Assembly: GCF_011516825.1 (NCBI RefSeq)
Contig: NZ_WOTA01000007.1
Coordinates: 1 to 64,000 of the forward strand
Source of the DNA: Acetobacter oeni
Lineage (GTDB): Bacteria; Pseudomonadota; Alphaproteobacteria; Acetobacterales; Acetobacteraceae
DNA length: 64,000 nt
Reading direction: 5' to 3'
The translations under genes and the position numbers were made by a program. Shown in pieces: positions 1-7,493 of the stretch. The notes below the pieces were generated by a model. It was not told the DNA's origin. It worked only from the letters and a program-made list of their open reading frames with translations, and did not search any database. Numbering within the stretch: position 1 is the first letter of the stretch; every line of letters begins with the position of its first letter.

Positions 1-1
1 T

Positions 2-748
2 AAACTCGGCAAGAAACCTGCCGTCCATGACCCGCGCACGTATCGGCTGAAGGCTGTTCTGGCGACGGCGCTTCCGGTGATTCCCTCGAAGGTAAACTGG
101 GCGCCATCCGCCCAGTGGCCGATGTGGTGCAACGACAAGATCGGTTGTTGCACTCAGGTCTCCGTCGCCAGTGCGATCCGCACATGGACCGGAGCTGCGC
201 AGGCTCCCGTAATGCTCACTGACCCGCAGGTGATCGACAACTACAGCGCCGAATCTGGCTACGTCCCCGGCGAACCTTCGACCGATGAGGGCGGCGTCGA
301 ACTGGACGTTCTGAACAGGTGGCGCATCGAAGGCTACGAACGCCCCGGTCAGACCCGCGATTATCTGACGGCGTTCGGCTACGTCGATCCGAAGAACAAC
401 CCGCAGGTGCAGCGGGCAATCGCGTTCCTCGGCGGTCTGTATATCGGCCTGTCGCTGCCGAATTATGCGTGTGCCGTTGGTGATTTTGACTGGATCATTA
501 ACCCGCTGGCCGACAATTCGATTGCGGGTGGTCATGCGGTGTTCATCCACGGCTATGACGCGGACTGGCTCTACCTCAACACATGGGGCGCTCCCCGGCG
601 GATGAGCTATGCGTTCTTCCAGAAATACTGCGACGAAGCCTATGGGCTGGTGTCGCGGCAGAACTGGACCGGGATCACCGGCGTCTCTCCGGACGGCGAA
701 GTTCTCGATGGGCTGGTTGCCGAGATGCAGGCCAGCGTCGGTGCTTGA
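2..748 (+). CDS. Phage-associated papain-like (C1-type) cysteine peptidase domain protein, 5' end outside window
   Basis: The reading frame is open to the left edge (codons from base 2), so the true start lies outside; a GTG at 77 is an internal alternative. Papain-type landmarks are visible: a GCCT segment early on (possible nucleophile Cys), a GGHAVFIHGYD segment with a candidate catalytic His, and a downstream LNTWG segment with a candidate Asn. Such proteins occur in phage late regions of Alphaproteobacteria, possibly in lysis or virion roles, but the exact function is unknown. The next gene overlaps its 3' end by 8 bases, which suggests translational coupling. The catalytic assignment is inferred from motif order only. 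Confidence 0.6.
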   Translation, partial: KLGKKPAVHDPRTYRLKAVLATALPVIPSKVNWAPSAQWPMWCNDKIGCCTQVSVASAIRTWTGAAQAPVMLTDPQVIDNYSAESGYVPGEPSTDEGGVELDVLNRWRIEGYERPGQTRDYLTAFGYVDPKNNPQVQRAIAFLGGLYIGLSLPNYACAVGDFDWIINPLADNSIAGGHAVFIHGYDADWLYLNTWGAPRRMSYAFFQKYCDEAYGLVSRQNWTGITGVSPDGEVLDGLVAEMQASVGA

Positions 749-872
749 CCCGCTCTCCGTCCTCGTTGGATCAATCGGCATGCTGGTAAGCGGCGTCGGA
801 CTGACGTGGCTCATCCTGCGCGGGAAGGCCCGCCGAGACCCGTTTTCGAAGGTGGGCGCGGATGAGGAGTAA
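741..872 (+). CDS. Small single-span membrane protein, phage lysis-module candidate
   Basis: This 43-residue frame starts with GTG inside the end of the papain-like gene. One hydrophobic helix (about residues 5-26, including GMLVSGVGLTWLIL) is followed by a basic then acidic tail. Size, topology and position after a putative phage hydrolase resemble holin-like or spanin-like accessory proteins, but no diagnostic motif is present. A strong hairpin with a T-rich tail lies about 95 bases downstream, so it is probably the last gene of a phage late transcript. Confidence 0.5.
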   Translation: MLDPLSVLVGSIGMLVSGVGLTWLILRGKARRDPFSKVGADEE

Positions 873-965
873 GGCAGTTGCAGGCCGCGAGCAATCAGAG
901 TGCATTGGCGACGATATGGGCAGCGCTGTGAAGGGACCGTTGTGAGTGTGGTGAATTCCTTCGAA

Positions 966-1000
966 GAAGGATGGCGGAAAACCACCATCCTTCCTTTATT
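966..1000 (+). terminator. Rho-independent terminator after the phage late genes
   Basis: A perfect 9-bp stem (GAAGGATGG at 966-974 pairing with CCATCCTTC at 985-993) with a 10-base loop is followed by CTTTATTT. It lies downstream of the + strand phage genes and directly after the 3' end of the convergent small gene at 1001-1183. Confidence 0.65.
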
Positions 1001-1016
1001 TCATCCTTCCTTTATT
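985..1016. repeat. 16-bp tandem duplication overlapping terminator and gene end
   Basis: The 16-mer at 985-1000 (CCATCCTTCCTTTATT) is repeated at 1001-1016 with one mismatch. The second copy includes the stop codon and last codons of the minus-strand gene, while the first forms the right arm of the terminator. It looks like a slippage duplication. Confidence 0.8.
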
Positions 1017-1183
1017 GAGATGGGGAAAATCGTCTGCACGACACTCCTGACGATATGCCCGCTAGAAACAAACCGCCATTCTTGAACCAGCGGGTAGGCA
1101 CTCAGAAGATAGCCGATAGACGATTCGTAATCGTCCGGGAGATCAACACGAGCTATCAGCTCAGTGGCAGAAATTAGCAGCAT
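1001..1183 (-). CDS. Small hypothetical protein, phage region
   Basis: A 60-residue frame starts with ATG at 1183, 7 bases after a strong GGAGGG ribosome-binding site (1191-1196 on the minus strand), which is the main evidence for it. A longer in-frame GTG at 1297 would add 38 residues but lacks such a site. The protein is mixed alpha/beta in composition with no recognised motif. It has lower GC than the chromosomal genes and runs against the late genes, so an accessory phage gene is plausible. Confidence 0.45.
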   Translation of the reverse strand: MLLISATELIARVDLPDDYESSIGYLLSAYPLVQEWRFVSSGHIVRSVVQTIFPISIKEG

Positions 1184-1474
1184 TATAGAGCCCTCCAAAA
1201 CGGACTCCTTGAGGGTGCGTATCCTCAAGGTGATAAGAGACAGGAGTCTGGAGAGGCTGGCATGCTTGTAGAGAGTGAGATCGGCTGCCAAAGGCACTTT
1301 TGATGGCAGCGCTAGTTACATACCACAGCACTCACATCCTCACAACTGAAATTCGTCAGAATGTGGGGCAAAATATTCAGATCGATTTCATGGGTAAGCC
1401 AGAGCGCCCGGCGCCCCGCCGTTCTCAGCGATGAAATCCATACCTGCTGATGGCCGTGCCTTCAATCTGAATAC

Positions 1475-1522
1475 CGGAAGCCGGTCGAACTGAAGAAGGT
1501 ACGGCCGAAGGAGATTGCGTGA
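1475..1522 (+). pseudogene. Short gene-end remnant, copy 1
   Basis: Sixteen codons ending in TGA encode a tail nearly identical to that of the remnant at 2626-2814 (shared ELKKVRPKEIA ending, with very few base changes over about 50 bp). No open frame precedes it for more than a few codons, so it is a duplicated gene end and not a gene. A terminator hairpin follows immediately. Confidence 0.5.
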
Positions 1523-1529
1523 AATAGGA

Positions 1530-1561
1530 GGGGCGGATACGAAGAACCGCCCCCTTATTTT
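1530..1561. terminator. Rho-independent terminator, probably bidirectional
   Basis: GGGGCGG (1530-1536) pairs with CCGCCCC (1547-1553) across a 10-base loop and is followed by CTTATTTT. It sits between the remnant on the + strand and the 3' end of the small minus-strand gene at 1567-1713. Confidence 0.6.
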
Positions 1562-1566
1562 CAGGC

Positions 1567-1713
1567 TCAGGTCACATCATCGACGGGAATACGCCAGGCG
1601 CGGAAGCCGTAGTGTTTTGCCCACAGTTTTTTATTTGTCCGTGGGTCGATCCTCCATGGGCGATAAACAAACCGCTTTTCTGGAGGGGCTGGAGGAGGGG
1701 CACGTGTACTCAT
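1567..1713 (-). CDS. Small phage protein, aromatic/basic, 48 aa
   Basis: The frame encodes 48 residues: a Pro-rich start, then a block rich in Trp, Tyr and Arg (YRPWRIDPRTNKKLWAKHYG and then RAWRIPV). The pattern of an R-P-W start, a K/R-L-x-A-K/R-x-Y-G core and an R-A-F/W-R-I/F end is familiar from very short conserved phage proteins of Alphaproteobacteria, whose role is unknown. That family link is from memory. The start ATG has only a weak upstream purine stretch. It lies just upstream of a terminator hairpin on its own strand. Confidence 0.5.
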   Translation of the reverse strand: MSTRAPPPAPPEKRFVYRPWRIDPRTNKKLWAKHYGFRAWRIPVDDVT

Positions 1714-1819
1714 GGCATTTATTCCATGTCGTTACGCGAGACTTGAACTCTGCGTGGAAATGCCGTACTTTTCGCGGGCTGGTTAAGCGCCGCGTAGGGA
1801 TGGCATTCCCACGCATATG

Positions 1820-1893
1820 CCTGCCGTCTCGCATTCGGCAGGCACTCAAAACCATAACAGCCTCAGACTCGTGCCACCGGGTCTGGGGCTGTT
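1820..1893. terminator. Two adjacent hairpins, the second a strong terminator-like stem
   Basis: CCTGCCG (1820-1826) pairs with CGGCAGG (1836-1842). Then a 13-bp stem is formed by AACAGCCTCAGAC (1856-1868) and GTCTGGGGCTGTT (1881-1893), followed by TTGATT on the + strand; on the minus strand the following sequence is also A/T-rich. No gene end is close on the + strand, so the hairpins may instead belong to an untranslated RNA. Confidence 0.5.
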
Positions 1894-2012
1894 TTGATTC
1901 TAAGCCCGTTCACTTTCTGGCGTACTTTTCTGCGCCACTCAAGTGTTGTGAGTGAGTTTTTTTGTTCCAATGCGCTTCTCTCTCGCGTATATGGACTTAG
2001 TGAGAAGTCAAG

Positions 2013-2558
2013 GTGAATTTTAAGGGGTGCGGTGAGATGTTGATGCTTGATATGGAGGATCTGAAAAACCGTGTTCTGGATTTGCGGCGGCAGGCTGATG
2101 ATTTAGAAGATTTCATCAGAAAAGCCGAACAATATGCGGCAACAGATAGTGCTCCTAGCAGATCCACAGAAGAGACTGCTCATGAGCGTATCTCTCAAGA
2201 TGATCTGGAAAAATTTGTTCTTAAGCTTCTCTCAGAACGGCCGCATGATGTGGGAGAGATTATGGACGCCCTCAATGCTGCTGGTTACGACCCTGGTGGC
2301 GTCGACCGTCGGAAGAATCTCAATACCCGGCTGTGGCGCATTCACAACGCCAACAATTTATTCACAAAAGACGAGAGCGGAATTTATAGACTCTGTAAAG
2401 GTCAATTTGGTGGATCGGAAATTACCGGAGTTGCCCCAATGATCAGCGGGCGATTTGATGCTCAAGCAGAAGCAGAAGCAGAAGCAGAAGCAGAAGCAGA
2501 AGCAGAAGCAGAAGCAGAAGCAGAAGCAGCGCTGTATCGTCTCCGTCTTGGTATTTGA
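2013..2558 (+). CDS. Winged-helix-like protein with C-terminal (Ala-Glu)n repeat
   Basis: The 181-residue protein has a predicted coiled coil at about residues 12-45 (heptad-like Leu/charged pattern), then a compact segment at about 58-130 whose helices and YRL-ending hairpin look like a winged-helix DNA-binding fold. A pure Ala-Glu dipeptide run follows, encoded by 11 copies of AAGCAG (2464-2529), then a short basic tail. The start may be GTG 2013 or ATG 2037; the latter has AAGGGG upstream. GC content is lower than that of chromosomal neighbours. A phage regulator is likely but unproven. Confidence 0.6.
   Translation: MNFKGCGEMLMLDMEDLKNRVLDLRRQADDLEDFIRKAEQYAATDSAPSRSTEETAHERISQDDLEKFVLKLLSERPHDVGEIMDALNAAGYDPGGVDRRKNLNTRLWRIHNANNLFTKDESGIYRLCKGQFGGSEITGVAPMISGRFDAQAEAEAEAEAEAEAEAEAEAEAALYRLRLGI
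2464..2529 (+). repeat. Hexanucleotide microsatellite (AAGCAG)11 inside a coding region
   Basis: Eleven perfect head-to-tail copies of AAGCAG are read in frame as alternating Ala and Glu. Because the unit is a multiple of three, slippage would change protein length without frameshift. Confidence 0.95.
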
Positions 2559-2625
2559 AATATTGCCTGCAACGAGATCGCAGCCGTAATCAATGCAAAG
2601 CGGCGGAAATCCTTAAACCCGTTGA

Positions 2626-2814
2626 TTTGACGGGTTTGGGTTTGGTCTCAGGAAAGCAGTCCGTCAGATGCTGTTCGATCATTACCCTGAGTGGGTGACG
2701 AAAGAGCGGCTGGCTATGATGACCCGCGGAGCCGAGCGGTTCGAGGCAAGAAACGCCAGGCGGGACCGGAAGCAGGTCGAACTGAAAAAGGTGCGTCCGA
2801 AGGAGATTGCGTGA
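2626..2814 (+). pseudogene. Gene-end remnant, copy 2
   Basis: A frame open from 2626 to the TGA at 2812-2814 encodes about 62 codons that look genuinely coding (MLFDHYPEWVTKERLAMM, later VELKKVRPKEIA), but the only ATG (2668) gives just 48 residues and no good ribosome-binding site is close to it. Its last 50 bp are repeated at 1473-1522. It is probably the 3' part of a phage gene that lost its 5' end; a short intact gene cannot be excluded. Its stop overlaps the ribosome-binding region of the next gene. Confidence 0.45.
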
Positions 2815-2827
2815 GGAGAAAGACACA

Positions 2828-3235
2828 TTGAACATATCGATCACGGGCCGTCCTTCGGGGCGGCTTTTTCTTTTTCTGGTGACCGGGATCCTCGTGTCGG
2901 CCTGCTCCCTCGCTGTCCCCGAGCGCGCCCGCCACGACCTTCCCGGCATGTCCCGTGCCGATCTCGTCGCGTGTGCCGGGGTGCCGGACGCCCGCGAGAC
3001 GCTGCCCGACGGCGAGGTTCTGGAATGGAAGCAGGACAACGACACGCAGGGGGCCATCGATCTCAAGACGCCCCTGTCATTCGAGCTGGACATCGGCAGC
3101 CACGGCACCTGTCACGCGGTTGCCCGGCTCCGGGACGGCAAGGTGGTGTCGCTCGTGTTCACCGGCCCGAGCGCAACGCTGCTTGGACCAGACGCGGCGT
3201 GCGGCCCACTGGTGCGATCATGCGTGAAAAAATGA
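2828..3235 (+). CDS. Putative lipoprotein, possible prophage moron gene
   Basis: TTG 2828 is chosen as start because a GAGGAGAAAG ribosome-binding site precedes it at normal spacing; a longer frame from 2807 lacks this. The 135-residue product has a basic N-terminus, a hydrophobic helix and a lipobox (LVSACS), so it should be a lipid-anchored envelope protein. The mature part has four further Cys residues (near the start, middle and end), which could form disulfides. The family is not recognised. High GC contrasts with the AT-richer phage genes before it, as is common for late-acquired cargo genes. Confidence 0.65.
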   Translation: MNISITGRPSGRLFLFLVTGILVSACSLAVPERARHDLPGMSRADLVACAGVPDARETLPDGEVLEWKQDNDTQGAIDLKTPLSFELDIGSHGTCHAVARLRDGKVVSLVFTGPSATLLGPDAACGPLVRSCVKK

Positions 3236-3366
3236 CCCGCTCGGCTTCCGGGTTCCGTCAGTGCTTCGGTGACGATCCGTTGCCGGCCGGCGCCGGACTG
3301 GCGGCAGAGATTGCAGCAGACGGCGGCAGGGTAGGGGGGATTTATTTTGTGCTCACGAAACCGTGA

Positions 3367-3386
3367 TTACACCAAGTTACACCAAG
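3367..3386. repeat. 10-bp tandem repeat near the tRNA attachment site
   Basis: TTACACCAAG occurs twice in direct contact (3367-3376 and 3377-3386), about 35 bp from the encoded CCA end of the tRNA. Arm-type binding sites of tyrosine integrases often look like short direct repeats at this distance from an att core; this reading is an inference. Confidence 0.6.
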
Positions 3387-3419
3387 GTAACTCATAACTC
3401 ATTGTTTTGATTGGACAAA

Positions 3420-3494
<75 letters not shown>

Positions 3495-3587
3495 CCGATG
3501 CGTGGGCTGCCCTATAACCGATCCGGGACATGGCTGCAATATCGGTTCCGCCTATCTGTTACGACCGGTCCAGGATAAAATGATCTG

Positions 3588-5063
3588 ATGTCATCGTCAC
3601 TTCCCACCCGCCTTTATCGTGGCGCCATCAAAATAGCCCGACGGAACAGACGGCAGTCCCCCAATGTCAAAGTTATCGAAGGCCTGGTGGAATGCCCGTG
3701 CTGCGGGGAATTTCAGGTGCTCGAAAATCTGGCGCCTGGTAACGTGGCGCGCTGCACACGCTGCGGGCAACCGCTGGAACGGCGCAATAAAACATCGCCG
3801 ATCGCAACCCCGCTCGCGTTCTGCATCACCTCCGCCGCGCTCTACCTGGCCACCATCGCGTCCTCGCTGATGACCCTGAACCTCTACGGCAGGGAGCGTT
3901 CGGTCGATCTGCTGACAGGACCGATGGAACTTCTCCACGAAGGATGGGGGGAAGTCGGCGTCCTCGTCGGACTTGTCACCATCCTGGCGCCGGGCGTGGT
4001 CATCGCCATGATGGGCCTGATCCTCACCTCCGCCTTCTTCGACGAACTCCCCGACTGGGCGCCTCATCTGCTCGCCTGGTATGAAAAGCTTCGTCCCTGG
4101 TCGATGATGGAAGTTTATATCCTCGGGATCTTCGTGGCCTACACCAAGCTCGTGGATCTCGCTCACGTGGAGGTCGGCGCCGCAGCCTATCTGATCGCGG
4201 CGTTGATGATCAGCATGGCCACCACCGACCAGACACTGGATAAAGACCTGATCTGGAAACGCCGCCGCGTCGAAGGCACGCTGGAGCGACCGGACGGCAC
4301 GCGGGTCGTGGTGGATCGTGTCAATATTCACGACATCGAAATGCCGCCCGTGCAGAACATGCTGTCCTGCCACTCCTGCGGTCTTGTCGGCGCGTTCCCC
4401 GAGCCGGTGCCGCAAACCCGGAGCGTCGGTCTCTGTCCGCGCTGCGGCCATGACATGCAGCGCCGGAAAACCAACAGCCTGACACGCACCACCGCCCTCG
4501 TGCTGGCGGCCCTGATCTTCTACTTTCCGGCAAACCTCTTCCCGGTGATGACCGTCATTAAAGTCGGAAGCGGCGGTGGTCACACGATTATCGAAGGCGT
4601 GATCGAACTCTGGCAGGACGGCATGATTCCGCTCTCCCTGCTCGTTCTCTTTGCCAGCATCACCGTGCCCGTCGCCAAGATCGTCGGCCTGGGGTTTATG
4701 ATCATTCAGACCGAGAGAAAGGCGGAACACGGGCTGCTCTTCCGCTCGAAGCTTTTCCGCATAATTGACGTCATCGGACGCTGGTCCATGATCGATGTCT
4801 TCATGATCTCGATTCTCGTCGCCGTCGTCCGCTTCAGCTCACTGGCCAATGTTACGGCCAATGCCGGCGTCGTGTCCTTTGCCTCGGTCGTGGTCATCAC
4901 CATCTTCGCGGTCCACTGCTTCGACCCGAGACTGATGTGGGATGTCGCCGGTCATAACGGACCCGTAACCCCGGACGAACCCCCCGAAAGGGATGAATTA
5001 ACAGGTGTCGCACAAACTGCGGGCGCCAATATTCAGAATGAAATGGAGCCGGCGCGCGCGTGA
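3588..5063 (+). CDS. pqiA: Paraquat-inducible protein A family, two PqiA units
   Basis: The 491-residue inner-membrane protein is made of two repeats, each a zinc-ribbon-like Cys motif (CPCCG/CTRCG at residues 36-60 and CHSCG/CPRCG near 260-287) followed by a bundle of about four transmembrane helices. This is the full PqiA architecture. PqiA works with the MCE protein PqiB and the lipoprotein PqiC as a bridge between inner and outer membrane in phospholipid movement or envelope stress defence. The stop codon overlaps the GTG start of pqiB by 4 bases, and pqiC follows, giving a pqiABC operon. An intergenic gap of 93 bp separates it from the tRNA. Confidence 0.93.
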   Translation: MSSSLPTRLYRGAIKIARRNRRQSPNVKVIEGLVECPCCGEFQVLENLAPGNVARCTRCGQPLERRNKTSPIATPLAFCITSAALYLATIASSLMTLNLYGRERSVDLLTGPMELLHEGWGEVGVLVGLVTILAPGVVIAMMGLILTSAFFDELPDWAPHLLAWYEKLRPWSMMEVYILGIFVAYTKLVDLAHVEVGAAAYLIAALMISMATTDQTLDKDLIWKRRRVEGTLERPDGTRVVVDRVNIHDIEMPPVQNMLSCHSCGLVGAFPEPVPQTRSVGLCPRCGHDMQRRKTNSLTRTTALVLAALIFYFPANLFPVMTVIKVGSGGGHTIIEGVIELWQDGMIPLSLLVLFASITVPVAKIVGLGFMIIQTERKAEHGLLFRSKLFRIIDVIGRWSMIDVFMISILVAVVRFSSLANVTANAGVVSFASVVVITIFAVHCFDPRLMWDVAGHNGPVTPDEPPERDELTGVAQTAGANIQNEMEPARA

Positions 5064-6742
5064 CTTCGGAACAGAATAATCCCGGAAACCCGGATACGCC
5101 GCCCGCGGCAAAAGTGGCGAAAACCCGTTTTTCGATCATCTGGGTCATCCCCATCATTTCGGTGATGATCGCTGTCTTTCTCCTGTGGAGAAGCCTCTAC
5201 GATCGCGGGCCGGAAATCATCATCACGTTCGATACCGCCGACGGTCTGACAAGCGGCCAGACCCAGGTGAAGAACAAGGCGGTGACGCTCGGCACCGTCG
5301 ACTCCATTACGCTGTCAAAAGATATGCGGCATGTGGATGTGCGCGTGCAGATGAACGCAAGCGCGTCCGGTCTTCTGTCCGATAAATCCCGCTTCTGGGT
5401 TGTGCGTCCCCGCATCAATGGTGCCAGCGTGACCGGGCTCGAAACTCTGCTCTCCGGCGCCTATATCGCGTTCGATCCGGGCATGGCCGGCGGCGGAAAA
5501 GCCACCCATTTCACGGGCCTGGAATCTCCGCCCGGCATGCAGTCTGATCAGCCCGGGCGGACCTACTCACTGGTCACGCCCTCCATCGGCTCGATCGGTC
5601 CCGGCGCGCCGGTCTTTTTCCGTGACGTCGATGTCGGTGAAGTCCTGGGCTACACGCTCCCACCCGGTGGAATCGGCCCTGTGCTGATCCAGTTCTTCGT
5701 GCGCGAACCCTATGATCACTACCTGCGAACAAATACCCGTTTCTGGAATGTTTCTGGCGTGAAGGTCGGCTTCGGCGCCGGTGGCCTCAAGGTCCAGATG
5801 CAGTCCATTCAGGCCCTGTTCTCCGGCGGCATCGCCTTCTCCCTGAACAATCCCTCAACGACAGGCGAAACAGCTGAAGAGGCCCCGGCCGATACCATCT
5901 TCCAGCTGTATGACGATAAAGACCGCGCCGACGACGCCAGCTACCATGAGCGTCTCGAAACGGCGACCTATCTGTCGTCATCTGTTTCGGGTCTGGCGAT
6001 CGGCAGTTCCGTTACCATGTTCGGCATCCAGGTCGGGTCCGTCACCGCCGTCAAACTGGAGATCGACCAGAAGACCGGCCATGCGCAGGTACGGGTGAAT
6101 ATGGATATCCAGCCGGAACGCGTTCTTTCGCCGTCCGAGATTCATCATGATTCCATGGTGCCGCTCATGCAGGCCCTGGTCGCAAACGGTCTGCGGGCTT
6201 CGGCCAGCAGTCTGAGCATGCTGACGGGCGAGACCAATATTTCGCTGGACTTTGTGAAGAAGGCTCCTCCCGCCACCGCTACGATGGAAGGCAATACGCT
6301 CATTATACCCGGTCAGGCCGGTGGCATGAGCGGGATCATGCAGTCGCTCTCGACGGTTTCCGACAAGCTGGCGGCGATGCCCTTCGAACAGATCGGCGAC
6401 AACGCCAATCATCTGCTGGCGCACGCCGATCAGAAGATCAACAGCCCCGAGGTCAAAGAGTCGCTGGTCCAGCTGCGTGACTCGCTCCGCAGCCTGCACA
6501 GCCTGCTCGACAACACCAGTCAGGGCATGAAGCCGCTGATGAAGCGTCTGCCGGAAATGAGCGATCAGCTTGATAATACCCTGAAAAACGCCAACAAGCT
6601 GCTCTCAAGCTACGGTGGCGACACCGATTTCCACCGGAGCCTGCAGGCCATGGTGGTCCAGCTTGGCGACACGGCGCGCTCCCTGCGTTTCCTGTCCGAG
6701 TTCATGACCAACCATCCCTCAGCCCTTGTCACCGGACGTTAA
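5060..6742 (+). CDS. pqiB: PqiB, MCE-domain (MlaD-like) envelope transport protein
   Basis: The 560-residue protein has one N-terminal transmembrane helix (about residues 25-45, IWVIPIISVMIAVFLLW) and a periplasmic part with repeated MCE/MlaD beta-barrel domains (near 50-140, 165-240 and 290-390). The C-terminal region is helical (LLAHADQKINS onward) and would form the long coiled-coil needle of PqiB-type hexamers. It starts at GTG 5060, overlapping pqiA by 4 bases. By family knowledge it forms a tunnel across the periplasm for lipids. Confidence 0.93.
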   Translation: MTSEQNNPGNPDTPPAAKVAKTRFSIIWVIPIISVMIAVFLLWRSLYDRGPEIIITFDTADGLTSGQTQVKNKAVTLGTVDSITLSKDMRHVDVRVQMNASASGLLSDKSRFWVVRPRINGASVTGLETLLSGAYIAFDPGMAGGGKATHFTGLESPPGMQSDQPGRTYSLVTPSIGSIGPGAPVFFRDVDVGEVLGYTLPPGGIGPVLIQFFVREPYDHYLRTNTRFWNVSGVKVGFGAGGLKVQMQSIQALFSGGIAFSLNNPSTTGETAEEAPADTIFQLYDDKDRADDASYHERLETATYLSSSVSGLAIGSSVTMFGIQVGSVTAVKLEIDQKTGHAQVRVNMDIQPERVLSPSEIHHDSMVPLMQALVANGLRASASSLSMLTGETNISLDFVKKAPPATATMEGNTLIIPGQAGGMSGIMQSLSTVSDKLAAMPFEQIGDNANHLLAHADQKINSPEVKESLVQLRDSLRSLHSLLDNTSQGMKPLMKRLPEMSDQLDNTLKNANKLLSSYGGDTDFHRSLQAMVVQLGDTARSLRFLSEFMTNHPSALVTGR

Positions 6743-6745
6743 GCC

Positions 6746-7435
6746 ATGGATATGACCTCTCTCTCCATTCGTCGTTCCCGCGCCTGTCGTCCGGGCCTGC
6801 GCGCATCTTTCACCAGAATCGCGCTGGTCACCTCGCTGATGGCAACCATGGCTGTGACGCTGACCGCGTGCAGCTCCTCATCGCCCTCGCTGTACACGCT
6901 CGCCCCGACCGCCGGAACGATACAGCCGGCTCCAGTCGGTATCATCATGGCCACGAACCTGCCGAGGGTTGTCGAAGTGCGTAAGCCGACCATCGCCGGT
7001 GCGCTGGATCGCGATCGCATCGTCCTCAATGACAGCAGCTACAAGCTGAAACTCTCCGCGACCGATTCCTGGTCCGAGCCGCTGAGCGATCAGATTCCGC
7101 ACGTGCTGGCCACGGATATCTCCAGGCGCCTGCCGGGCGTCAGCCTGTTCGTTCAGGATGATGCGACGGCGACAACGCCTCAGGCTTACGTCGAACTCGT
7201 CATCACCCGCTTTGCCCGCGACGATGCGAATAACGCTGTTTTCGAGGCTCAGGTTGCCGTTCATCGCGCGGATTCAGAGGCTCCGAAAACCAGCCGGTCC
7301 ATTCTGCTGAAAATGCCAGCGCCGGGCGACACGGATGCGCTCGTGTCCGCGCTCAGCACGCTGCTCGGGCAGGCGGCCGACCAGATCGCCGCCGAAATTC
7401 AGCAGCTTCCTCCGGTCCCGACAGCCGACCAGTAA
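6746..7435 (+). CDS. pqiC: PqiC, ABC-type transport auxiliary lipoprotein (DUF330)
   Basis: The 229-residue lipoprotein has a long signal peptide ending in a lipobox (LTACSS, Cys near residue 42). The mature part, with YTLAP just after the Cys and a central LxLSATDSWSEPL-like stretch, matches PqiC/YmbA proteins that ring the outer-membrane end of the PqiB needle. It starts 3 bases after the pqiB stop, so it is translated from the same mRNA. A strong palindrome at 7450-7487 ends the operon. Confidence 0.9.
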   Translation: MDMTSLSIRRSRACRPGLRASFTRIALVTSLMATMAVTLTACSSSSPSLYTLAPTAGTIQPAPVGIIMATNLPRVVEVRKPTIAGALDRDRIVLNDSSYKLKLSATDSWSEPLSDQIPHVLATDISRRLPGVSLFVQDDATATTPQAYVELVITRFARDDANNAVFEAQVAVHRADSEAPKTSRSILLKMPAPGDTDALVSALSTLLGQAADQIAAEIQQLPPVPTADQ

Positions 7436-7449
7436 ACTCCGGAGCCTGC

Positions 7450-7487
7450 CCCGGAAGCTGACCTGTTCTGACAGGCCGGCTTCCGGG
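7450..7487. terminator. Bidirectional terminator hairpin after pqiABC
   Basis: CCCGGAAGC (7450-7458) pairs perfectly with GCTTCCGGG (7479-7487), with a possible inner CCTG/CAGG stem. It lies between the convergent pqiC and glycosyltransferase genes. It lacks a long T-tract. Confidence 0.55.
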
Positions 7488-7493
7488 ACGTCA

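Noticed and set aside
862-945. 27-codon frame after the small membrane protein in the phage region
   Set aside because: It overlaps the previous gene, has no recognisable product and is too short to support.
1515-1955. 146-codon + strand frame
   Set aside because: It begins in a remnant and terminator, runs antisense to the better 48-residue gene and crosses strong hairpins; composition is not protein-like.
3597-4730. Long minus-strand frame inside pqiA
   Set aside because: Antisense shadow of a clear pqiA gene; its His/Gly/Asp-rich composition is typical for the reverse frame of high-GC genes.
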